64,000 nucleotides of DNA from Treponema bryantii (lineage in GTDB: Bacteria > Spirochaetota > Spirochaetia > Treponematales > Treponemataceae), in assembly GCF_900111035.1 (NCBI RefSeq), contig NZ_FOFU01000007.1:108489-172488 (forward strand), written 5' to 3'. Below the pieces are notes generated by a model. That model saw only the letters and a program-made list of their open reading frames with translations. It had not been told where the DNA came from and made no database searches. Of the stretch, positions 57,331 through 64,000 are shown piece by piece. Position numbers and translations under genes: made by a program. The first letter of the stretch is position 1. Each line of letters opens with the position of its first letter.

Positions 57331-58248
57331 ATGTATTTATTAGTAATGAAACAATTGATCACTATGGCATTGATTGCTCTTAGTGGATTTATTTTTGCAA
57401 AGATTTTTAAGGTTGAAGAATCGCAGCAGAAGTTTTTGAGTAAGCTTCTTTTGTATTTTATCAATCCTTTTATGGTTGTAAAATCTTTCAACCTTGATTT
57501 TGATGCAGATAAACTTGCTCAGCTTGGTTTTGTTTTTGTAATTGCCCTGATTCTTCATGGGGTTATGATTCTGCTCGGTTATTTTTCAAGTAAAGAACAG
57601 GTAGACCGTCTTGCCGTTTGTTTTACGAATTGCGGGTTCATCGGAATTCCTTTGATTCGCGGTGTTTTTGGAGATATCGGTGTTTTCTATCTGATGGGCT
57701 ATCTTGTAGTTTTCAATATTTTGATCTGGACCTACGGTTACTATATTATGAGCGGTTCAATCAATCTGAAAAAAATCATTACAAATCCAAATATAATTGC
57801 TGTTATTCTTGGTGTTGCAATTTTCTGCAGTCCATGGACTCTGCCGGAATTTATTGCCCGTCCTGTTACAATGATTGGTGATTTGAATACTGCTGTAAGT
57901 ATGATTCTGATAGGTATTCTTCTTGCAAACTTCAAACCTGCAGATGGAAAAAAATATGCGCTCAAAATTGTAAAGGTAAGCCTTTTGCGTCACGTTGCCT
58001 GTGCTGTTTTGAACATTGGAATCCTTTTCATTGTTTGGAAGCTCTTTCCAAATGTGCCGGACTGCCGCATTCTGCTTTTCGTTGCTTTAATCTGTTCAAT
58101 GTGTCCTGCGGCAACAACCATTCCAGGTTTTGCAGTAATCTTTAATCGTGACGAAACTTATGCAAGTTTAATCATTTCGTTTACAAGTATTCTGTGCATT
58201 TTCTTTTTACCAAGTTTTGTTGCTCTTGCAGAACTTATAATAAAATAA
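57331..58248 (+). CDS. AEC-family (auxin efflux carrier-like) transporter
   Basis: Inner-membrane carrier of about 305 residues with ~10 hydrophobic segments. The AEC duplication is visible as a hinge region (VCFTNCGFIGIPLIRGVFGD, the conserved Asn-Cys/Gly-Ile-Pro pattern) and the second half with MILIGILLANF. Members export or import small organic acids such as malate. The start at 57331 is 2 nt after the upstream stop; a start at 57310 would overlap it. Substrate unknown. Confidence 0.85.
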   Translation: MYLLVMKQLITMALIALSGFIFAKIFKVEESQQKFLSKLLLYFINPFMVVKSFNLDFDADKLAQLGFVFVIALILHGVMILLGYFSSKEQVDRLAVCFTNCGFIGIPLIRGVFGDIGVFYLMGYLVVFNILIWTYGYYIMSGSINLKKIITNPNIIAVILGVAIFCSPWTLPEFIARPVTMIGDLNTAVSMILIGILLANFKPADGKKYALKIVKVSLLRHVACAVLNIGILFIVWKLFPNVPDCRILLFVALICSMCPAATTIPGFAVIFNRDETYASLIISFTSILCIFFLPSFVALAELIIK

Positions 58249-58270
58249 GTTTTGATGATATAATGAAGAT

Positions 58271-60553
58271 ATGAATGTTATCACCATTATTCCACCACTT
58301 GTACAGCTGAATGCACCGTATCCTTCTGGGGCTTATCTTACTTCTTTTTTTAAGAAGGAAGGACATGATGCACAGTGGGCTGATTTAAGCATAGAACTGT
58401 TTTATGAGATTTTCAGTCGAAGTGGTCTGGAAAAGCTTTTTTCTCTTTCTGAAAAAACTGCACTTTCAATGGCAGATAAAGCAGAAAAAAATGGTGATGA
58501 TAACACTGCTTTTAATATACGCCGTTATATAAGCCAGAAAGAAAACTGGATTGAATGGATTGATTTTATAACTGCAGTTCTCAGCGGTGGCGGTGCGCGC
58601 GAGAAAGAACATCAGTTTTTGTATTCTCCATTTGCTCCCCGCGGTCAGCGAATGGAAAACTTCCTTGAACAACTTGCACAGGACGGCCGCGAACCTTCTG
58701 TAGATGATGTCCGCTTTTTGTGTTCCTATGCACTTGCAGATTTAGCAGATTATATAACCGCAGTTTTTGATAAAGAGTTTTCACTTATCAGATATGCAGA
58801 AGCCCTGACAGTTGATGAACGAACTTTTGCTGAAGTAGAGAAGGGGCTTGATTCTCCGATACTGGAACACTTTTACAAAACCGTGTTGGAAAGATGGGGT
58901 ACCACTGTCATTGGCGGGCTTGACCCGGCAATCTTTTCAAAAACGCTCATCTGTATCTCTATTCCTTTTGCCGGAACTTTTATTCCTGCTTTGTATACAG
59001 CCCGCTTTCTGAAATCGCAATATGGGCAGAAGTTTTTTATCTGCATCGGCGGCGGCTTTGTAAATACAGAACTCCGTGAACTACGCGATGCCTCTCTCGG
59101 AAAATACATCGACGCAATTTCCTATGACAGAGGTTATGGCTCTTACAAAGCTTTATTTGATAATACGGTGCTTGAGTCTGTCGAAACTGCCGCAGAGTCG
59201 ATGATTGCTAATCCTCTCTACAAACTCCGTATTTTTAAAAACGGCAAAGTTATTGAACCTGTCTGGCAGGATGAAAAACTTGAAAAATATGAAACAGAAA
59301 TCACTGCACAGATTATTCCAGATTATTCAGATATAGATTTCTCACGATACCTTCGCATGTGTGATGATAAAAATGCAATGCATAGAATCTGGACAGACGG
59401 TTCGTGGATAAAAGCTTATCTTGCACATGGCTGTTACTGGCACCGCTGTGCTTTCTGTGATACTCAGCTTGATTATGTTTGTGCATATCGCCCGGTAGAA
59501 GTTCGAAATCTTTATGAAGGACTTTTAAAAACTGCCCGCGAAAAAAATGTTTATGGCATTCATTTTGTTGATGAAGCCATGCCTCCTGTTGCTCTGAAAA
59601 AGTTCGCTCTGGAAAATGCAAGACACGGAAATCCTCTTTACTTCTGGGGCAATATCCGTTTTGAAAAAGCATTTACAAAAGATCTTGCTGCGTTCTTAAG
59701 TTACTGTGGCCTTGGTGGTGTTTCTGCAGGGCTTGAAGTAGCAGCTGAAAGTGGACTTGAAAATATCAATAAAGGAACTGATATTTCTTCAATCGTTAGT
59801 GCGTGTGCGGCTCTTAAAGAAGCGGGTGTACTTGTTCATGCGTATATGATTTTTGGTTTCTGGTATGATACAACTCAGACAATCATTGATTCCATGGAAA
59901 CTCTCCGCCAGTTTTACAGTGCAGGCTTGCTGGACAGCTGTTTCTGGCATAAGTTTGTACTTACAAAAAATTCTACAGTTTATACAGAATGGAAAGAAGG
60001 CAAGCAGAAAAAACTGCAGCCGATAGAGCTAAAATCAGATAAAAAAGGCGGACTCTTTGCCAGAAACAATATTCACTTTAAGGGTGAAAATCAATATGAC
60101 AAATTTCAACTTCCTTTGGAAAACTCCCTCAACTGCTGGATGCATGGCGATGGATTAGAAAAGAAAGTTCAGAAATGGTTTGATTTTCCTGTTCCGCCGC
60201 CAACCGTTGGAAGAGACTTCATTGAAAAGAAAATTGAAGAATATGAAGAAAAGAACCGTAAGAGAGGGGCGGGCCTTAATGATAAAACAGCGCAGAACCT
60301 CTGGTGGCTTGGAGGCACACCAGTGCTTTGCGGATTATCAAATTCATCTGCTTCAGAATATCGTTGGCTCTATCTTATGGAAGAACAGTCTGTTCCATCA
60401 AAACTTATTGATATTGATATTCTTCTTGCATTGCGTCCGGAGGTGACTGAAGAGGTACGTGTGGCTGCGTTAAATACAATAACCGCGTCCCCTTCTGTTA
60501 TTTCAAATCTGAAAAAACTTCTGGGCCGCGGTCTTGTTTTGTTAGATTTTTAG
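58271..60553 (+). CDS. B12-binding/radical SAM protein
   Basis: A 760-residue protein. The N-terminal ~200 residues begin VITIIPPLVQLNAPYPSGAYLTSFFKKEGH, a B12-binding-like Rossmann start. The radical SAM domain contains HGCYWHRCAFCD with Cys at 388, 393 and 396, which gives CX4CX2C rather than the usual CX3CX2C. Later segments (GGVSAGLEVAAESGLENINKGTD, VHAYMIFGFWYDT) follow the family. The C-terminal ~150 residues are unlike standard SPASM. Substrate unknown. The -10 box TATAAT lies 6 nt upstream of the ATG (leaderless layout). Confidence 0.8.
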   Translation: MNVITIIPPLVQLNAPYPSGAYLTSFFKKEGHDAQWADLSIELFYEIFSRSGLEKLFSLSEKTALSMADKAEKNGDDNTAFNIRRYISQKENWIEWIDFITAVLSGGGAREKEHQFLYSPFAPRGQRMENFLEQLAQDGREPSVDDVRFLCSYALADLADYITAVFDKEFSLIRYAEALTVDERTFAEVEKGLDSPILEHFYKTVLERWGTTVIGGLDPAIFSKTLICISIPFAGTFIPALYTARFLKSQYGQKFFICIGGGFVNTELRELRDASLGKYIDAISYDRGYGSYKALFDNTVLESVETAAESMIANPLYKLRIFKNGKVIEPVWQDEKLEKYETEITAQIIPDYSDIDFSRYLRMCDDKNAMHRIWTDGSWIKAYLAHGCYWHRCAFCDTQLDYVCAYRPVEVRNLYEGLLKTAREKNVYGIHFVDEAMPPVALKKFALENARHGNPLYFWGNIRFEKAFTKDLAAFLSYCGLGGVSAGLEVAAESGLENINKGTDISSIVSACAALKEAGVLVHAYMIFGFWYDTTQTIIDSMETLRQFYSAGLLDSCFWHKFVLTKNSTVYTEWKEGKQKKLQPIELKSDKKGGLFARNNIHFKGENQYDKFQLPLENSLNCWMHGDGLEKKVQKWFDFPVPPPTVGRDFIEKKIEEYEEKNRKRGAGLNDKTAQNLWWLGGTPVLCGLSNSSASEYRWLYLMEEQSVPSKLIDIDILLALRPEVTEEVRVAALNTITASPSVISNLKKLLGRGLVLLDF

Positions 60554-60569
60554 AGAGCCGGTAAGCGAC

Positions 60570-61853
60570 TTATTCAATTTCGACAGTTTCGATATGTGCG
60601 CCTAATTTCTTTAACTGGCCAACTAAATCTTCGTAACCTCTTTCAATCTGATAAACGTTACTGATTCGGCTTGTTCCGTGTGCACACATTGCAGCAATTA
60701 CCATTGCCATACCGGCACGAATATCTGGTGAAACAAGATGATCTCCATGAAGCATGCTAGGTCCGCAGACAACAGCACGGTGTGGATCACACAAAGTGAT
60801 TTTTGCACCCATCGAAATCAGCTTATCAACAAAGAACATTCGGCTTTCGAACATCTTTTCAAAAATCAAAACAGTTCCATCAACCTGAGTTGCAGTTACA
60901 GTCATGATGGATGTAAGATCAGCTGGGAATCCCGGCCAAGGCATGTCATCAATTTTAGGAATTGCGTTTCCGAGATCGTCATTTACCTTAAGATTTTGAG
61001 TGTTTGGAACAGTGAGTTCATCACCATCAATGCTCCAGGTAATTCCGAGTTTTGCAAAACTGTATTTGAGCGGGCGCATTTCTTCTGCGCGAACACCCTT
61101 GATTGTGATTTTTCCTTTTGTAGCTGCAGCCATACCAATGTATGAACCGATTTCAATATAATCTGGTCCGATTGTAAATTCACAGCCATGGAGTTTTTTA
61201 ACACCAGTTATGCGAAGAATATTACTTCCAATTCCTGTGATTTTTGCGCCCATTTCAACGAGCATCTTACAAACGTCCTGAACATGAGGTTCACTTGCAC
61301 AGTTCTGAAGAATTGTTTCTCCTTCAGAGAGTGCAGCTGCCATTACTGCATTTTCTGTTGCAGTTACTGATGCTTCGTCAAGGAAGATGTCGGCACCTAC
61401 AAGTTTTGTTGCAGAAAATTCAAAACGTCCGTTTACATGGATGTTTGCGCCAAGAGCCTTAAGGGCCAGGAAGTGAGTGTCTACACGGCGGCGACCGATT
61501 ACATCACCACCAGGAGGTGTCATTTCACATTTTCCTTTGCTTGCAAGAAGAGGTCCTGCAAATACAATTGAACCGCGAACCTTTTTTGTAAGGTCACTAG
61601 GAAGTTCAGTTGTATTTATGTTGTCACACTGGACTTTCCAGTTGTGTTTACTTAACTTTTCTACTTTTGCACCAAGAGATTTAAGAATTTCAAACATAAC
61701 GTTTGTGTCCTGAATCTCCGGGATATTGTGAAGGATAACCGGCTCATCTGTCATAAGAGTTGCCGCAATACAAGGCAAGGCTGCGTTTTTGTTGCCGCTT
61801 GCTGTAACTGTTCCCTGAATAGGATATCCACCCTCAATTACATATTCGTGCAT
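60570..61853 (-). CDS. murA: UDP-N-acetylglucosamine 1-carboxyvinyltransferase (Asp variant)
   Basis: First committed step of peptidoglycan synthesis: adds enolpyruvate to UDP-GlcNAc. 427 residues. The N-terminal GTVTASGNKNAALP and the second half FPADLTSIMTVTATQ match EPSP-synthase folds. The catalytic loop reads PPGGDVIGRRRVDTH: Asp117 stands where most MurA have Cys (E. coli Cys115). This substitution is known to give intrinsic fosfomycin resistance in Mycobacterium, Chlamydia and Borrelia. Start ATG overlaps the pepT stop by 1 nt, so the two genes are coupled. Confidence 0.95.
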   Translation of the reverse strand: MHEYVIEGGYPIQGTVTASGNKNAALPCIAATLMTDEPVILHNIPEIQDTNVMFEILKSLGAKVEKLSKHNWKVQCDNINTTELPSDLTKKVRGSIVFAGPLLASKGKCEMTPPGGDVIGRRRVDTHFLALKALGANIHVNGRFEFSATKLVGADIFLDEASVTATENAVMAAALSEGETILQNCASEPHVQDVCKMLVEMGAKITGIGSNILRITGVKKLHGCEFTIGPDYIEIGSYIGMAAATKGKITIKGVRAEEMRPLKYSFAKLGITWSIDGDELTVPNTQNLKVNDDLGNAIPKIDDMPWPGFPADLTSIMTVTATQVDGTVLIFEKMFESRMFFVDKLISMGAKITLCDPHRAVVCGPSMLHGDHLVSPDIRAGMAMVIAAMCAHGTSRISNVYQIERGYEDLVGQLKKLGAHIETVEIE

Positions 61854-63094
61854 TATTTCACCTTTTGTGTTAATAAGTTAATTAATACATCGGCAGCTTT
61901 TGCACACTGGTTTAGAGAAAGCCATTCATTTCTTGAATGAAATTCATGAGCTCCAGTAAAGATATTTGGAGTTGGAATTCCAAGTTCAGTAAGGCGAGAA
62001 CCGTCAGTTCCACCACGAATTGGTTGTTTGATTGGTTTTACACCGGCATCAGCGAAGGCTTTTTCCAGACGTTCCATAATTTCCGGGCGTTCATCGAGTT
62101 TTGCCTTCATATTCAGATATTGCTGTTTGAATTCAACTTCATAACTGCCGCCGAATTTTGAAATAACCTTTTCTGCAGCAGTCTTGATGATTTCCTTTTC
62201 TTTTTCAATTTCATCTGTATAAAATGAACGGAGAATCATTTCTACACTTGAGCTTTCAATAGTTCCGTTGATCTCCAAGGGTGCGATAAAGCCTTCAAAG
62301 CCTTCTGTTGTTTCTGGTGCCATATCATGAGGAAGGGCAGCTGCAAATTCTCCGGCAAGTGTTACGGCGTTAATCATGCCATTTGCTTTTCCGTTTCCTG
62401 TATGGCAGGTTTTTCCAGTAAAGTGTACGATAGCAGTCCAGCCATTAAAACATTCTGCTTCGAGCTCGCCTTCATCTCCTGCATCAACAGTCACTGCATA
62501 ATCTGCCTTAAGGATATTGAGCGGAACCTTATCCATTCCGTGTCCTGTTTCTTCATCTGGAGAGAACATTACTTCAATCGGTCCATGCTGAAGACCTTCA
62601 TCTTCATAATGATTCATAAGATATTCAACAGCAGCCATAATGGCAGAAATTCCGGCCTTGTCATCAGCTCCAAGAAGTGTAGTTCCATCTGATTTTACGA
62701 TTGTATCATCCTGACCTGTTGGAGATTCTGAGGCCGAGAGCATAGAGATTACAGGTTTTACATTTTCGCCGGAAACATCATCTACAGTATCCATGTGTGC
62801 CATCAAAAGGATGGTAGGATATTTTTTGCGCTCTTCTGGTTCTACGATATTTGAATCAATTTTTGCAACTACATAGCAGTTGTCAGTAAGGTAAACATTT
62901 CGTGTCCCGAGATTTCGGAGTTCTTTTACAAGAACTTTTGCGATGTCCCATTGACGTTCTGTTGATGGGAAAATACCGGCATCTGCAGCTTTTCCGTCGC
63001 TTTCAGACCAGATTTTTACATATCTGCAGAAACGGTCCAATAATTTATTTTCTTCTTCTTTATTGTTGTAAATATAATTCATAGCGTCCGCCAT
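61853..63094 (-). CDS. pepT: Peptidase T (tripeptide aminopeptidase)
   Basis: Zinc-dependent M20B peptidase that removes N-terminal residues from tripeptides. 413 residues. Metal motifs: LLMAHMDTVDDVSG (His, Asp), TLLGADDKAGI (Asp), SPDEETGHGMDKV (Glu), VTVDAGDEGE (Asp), and the late His in GAHEFHSRNEW. The ATG at 63094 overlaps a minus-strand -10-like TATAAT (63098-63093), so the true start may be the second ATG at 63082. Gene order pepT-murA on the minus strand with coupled stop/start. Confidence 0.93.
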   Translation of the reverse strand: MADAMNYIYNNKEEENKLLDRFCRYVKIWSESDGKAADAGIFPSTERQWDIAKVLVKELRNLGTRNVYLTDNCYVVAKIDSNIVEPEERKKYPTILLMAHMDTVDDVSGENVKPVISMLSASESPTGQDDTIVKSDGTTLLGADDKAGISAIMAAVEYLMNHYEDEGLQHGPIEVMFSPDEETGHGMDKVPLNILKADYAVTVDAGDEGELEAECFNGWTAIVHFTGKTCHTGNGKANGMINAVTLAGEFAAALPHDMAPETTEGFEGFIAPLEINGTIESSSVEMILRSFYTDEIEKEKEIIKTAAEKVISKFGGSYEVEFKQQYLNMKAKLDERPEIMERLEKAFADAGVKPIKQPIRGGTDGSRLTELGIPTPNIFTGAHEFHSRNEWLSLNQCAKAADVLINLLTQKVK

Positions 63095-63200
63095 TATATC
63101 GATTTTCCACTGGGGATTCTAGATTTATATAATTATTGAAATCTCCACCTACAAGTTATTATTTGTGTTATTTTTCACTGACAGAAATCTCTTCCAGAAC

Positions 63201-63466
63201 TCCGTGCATACACCTGGAAACGGGCGGAGCGGGGGAAGGTGTACGGGGAGTATGGAAAGGGAGGAAAGAAATTGTGGGACGCAGGCAAGAAAAAATGAGG
63301 GAGGACCCATCAGCGCAGGCGCTGGCGAAGCTTTAGCGCCAAGCGAATGATGGGGGGAGTCCCTCATTTTTTTTGCCGTCGCTGGGACCCGCAATTTGTT
63401 TGCTCCCTTTACACAGCCCCTGTGGTATATCCCCGCTCCGCCAGTTTTCTGGTGATATGAGCCGGA
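63201..63466. repeat. Large GC-rich imperfect inverted repeat upstream of the rRNA operon
   Basis: A ~265-nt element that can fold end-to-end. Paired blocks, outside to inside: CATACACC region with GGTG-ATATG (63207-63214/63451-63459), GGCGGAGCGGGG with CCCCGCTCCGCC (63223-63234/63431-63442), AAAGGGAG with CTCCCTTT (63256-63263/63403-63410), AAATTGTGGG with CCCGCAATTT (63269-63278/63388-63397), AAAAATGAGGGA with TCCCTCATTTTT (63291-63302/63360-63371), CCCAT with ATGGG, and GGCGCT with AGCGCC. Its GC content is above its surroundings. It could be a structured RNA or a MITE-like repeat. Readings of it as protein are shadows. Confidence 0.7.
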
Positions 63467-63484
63467 AAACTGTGAGAATACTGC

Positions 63485-63536
63485 AGAAAAAAAGTTACAA
63501 AAAAATAAAAAAAAGTGAAAAAAACACAAAAAAAAC
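63485..63536 (+). promoter_or_regulatory. A-tract region upstream of the rRNA promoter
   Basis: About 50 nt made mostly of A runs, ending 12 nt before the -35. This fits an UP element and bent DNA, which typically strengthen rRNA promoters. Confidence 0.6.
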
Positions 63537-63547
63537 GGGATGAGCTA

Positions 63548-63576
63548 TTGACAGTTTTCATGGAAAGATATATATT
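63548..63576 (+). promoter_or_regulatory. rRNA operon promoter
   Basis: TTGACA (63548-63553), 17-nt spacer, TATATT (63571-63576). Transcription would start near 63583, about 228 nt upstream of the 16S start. Confidence 0.8.
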
Positions 63577-63586
63577 CATTTTCACC

Positions 63587-63634
63587 GTCGCAACACTGAG
63601 TTGCGACACAGAACAAACAAAAAGTTCTTTGACA
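63587..63634 (+). promoter_or_regulatory. rRNA antitermination leader: boxB-like hairpin and boxA
   Basis: Hairpin GTCGCAAC-ACTGA-GTTGCGAC (63587-63607), then GTTCTTTGACA (63624-63634), similar to rRNA boxA. The boxB-boxA order is as in E. coli rrn leaders; NusB is encoded in this window. Further hairpins in the leader: CGAGTTTTA/TAAAACTCG (63707-63729) and TAGCC-TTCG-GGCTA (about 63788-63801). Confidence 0.65.
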
Positions 63635-63810
63635 GATCAGGGAAGGAAATAACTGACTAAATAATTTTTTTTATGTTTTTTATATCAACGAACAAAAACA
63701 TACCCGCGAGTTTTAGTTCTTAAAACTCGATTGTAAATCAATTCAGCAAATAGATAAAAGCTGGTTTGAACTGTTTATGAAGATCATTAGCCTTCGGGCT
63801 ATTGAAATAA

Positions 63811-64000
63811 TCATGGAGAGTTTGATCCTGGCTCAGAACGAACGCTGGCGGCGCGTCTTAAGCATGCAAGTCGAGCGGTAAGATTGGTGCTTGCACTAAT
63901 CCTAGAGCGGCGGACTGGTGAGTAACGCGTGGGTGACGTACCTTTGTGACGGGGACAGCTCCTAGAAATAGGAGATAATACCGGATACGCTGCATGTTGT
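63811..64000 (+). rRNA. rrs: 16S ribosomal RNA, 5' part
   Basis: AGAGTTTGATCCTGGCTCAG begins at 63818 (position 8 in E. coli numbering), so the mature 5' end is near 63811. The following sequence (AACGAACGCTGGCGGCGCGT, then the GTGAGTAACGCGTGGGTGAC block) is Treponema-like. The gene runs off the right edge. Confidence 0.97.

Noticed and set aside
63149..63529. Open frames on both strands across 63149-63609
   Set aside because: They are created by the GC-rich inverted repeat and A-tracts. The translations are low-complexity and the frames mirror each other across the palindrome; rRNA-flanking frames like this are commonly mis-annotated.
63629..63664. A second rRNA promoter using TTGACA at 63629
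   Set aside because: No -10 box stands at a 16-18 nt spacing; the sequence fits boxA better.
1..64000. CRISPR arrays, insertion sequences, phage genes, riboswitches
   Set aside because: No regularly spaced repeats, transposase or phage-type proteins were seen. Regions upstream of the trp, leuA and ilvC genes showed no T-box or leader-peptide pattern.

Overview
The window is about 64 kb of an AT-rich (roughly 40% GC) spirochete chromosome, most likely a gut or rumen Treponema. The reasons are the first ~190 nt of a Treponema-like 16S rRNA at the right edge, a short alanyl-tRNA synthetase, a MurA with Asp at the fosfomycin-target Cys position, a possible pallilysin-related protein, two Cache-type chemoreceptors and a plant-cell-wall glycoside hydrolase set. 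No phage, insertion sequence or CRISPR array was seen.

Layout. 1-6243: a regulated envelope operon (MacB/LolD-type ABC ATPase, two FtsX-type permeases, a LolA-like periplasmic protein, an outer-membrane barrel). 6246-8893: a small Cys-rich protein, a GH51 arabinofuranosidase and a ComFB-domain protein, under LacI-type operators. 9030-16184: ClpP, a UPF0158-GNAT fusion, a DbpA-type RNA-binding protein, a phosphodiesterase, a lipoprotein, a Na/Pi cotransporter, an ADP-ribosyltransferase-like gene with a 52-residue partner, and exonuclease III. 17224-25390: trpB-A-E-GD-CF followed by ilvC. 25552-33930: a GH5 cellulase, a GH11 xylanase, a chemoreceptor, a LacI regulator and a cellobiose phosphorylase. 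34164-40128: two paralogous clostripain-family (C11) lipoproteins flanking a small secreted protein. 40302-47569: housekeeping and envelope genes (alaS, a PPIase, nusB, a TPR lipoprotein, groES). 47605-51231: a TAXI-type TRAP transporter. 51344-58248: leuA, a chemoreceptor, murD, tRNA-Leu and two membrane transporters. 58271-63094: a B12/radical-SAM protein, murA and pepT. 63095-64000: a large GC-rich inverted repeat, then the rRNA promoter, leader and 16S start.

How it works together. GH51, the ComFB protein, GH5, lacI and GH94 all carry AACGTTT-centred operators near their promoters, so they probably form one plant-polysaccharide regulon controlled by the LacI protein encoded here. GH11 sits behind GH5. 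The trp, ilvC and leuA genes give amino-acid biosynthesis; murA and murD give peptidoglycan precursors.

Points most worth attention: a recurring leaderless-promoter layout (-10 box 6 or 8 nt before the ATG, no Shine-Dalgarno); two divergent promoter pairs that share one -35 octamer; the ART-like two-gene unit at 14654-15402; the envelope operon with an acidic Phe/Gly motif shared by a permease and the barrel; and a ~265-nt foldable element upstream of the rRNA operon. All family calls come from reading motifs, without database searches.
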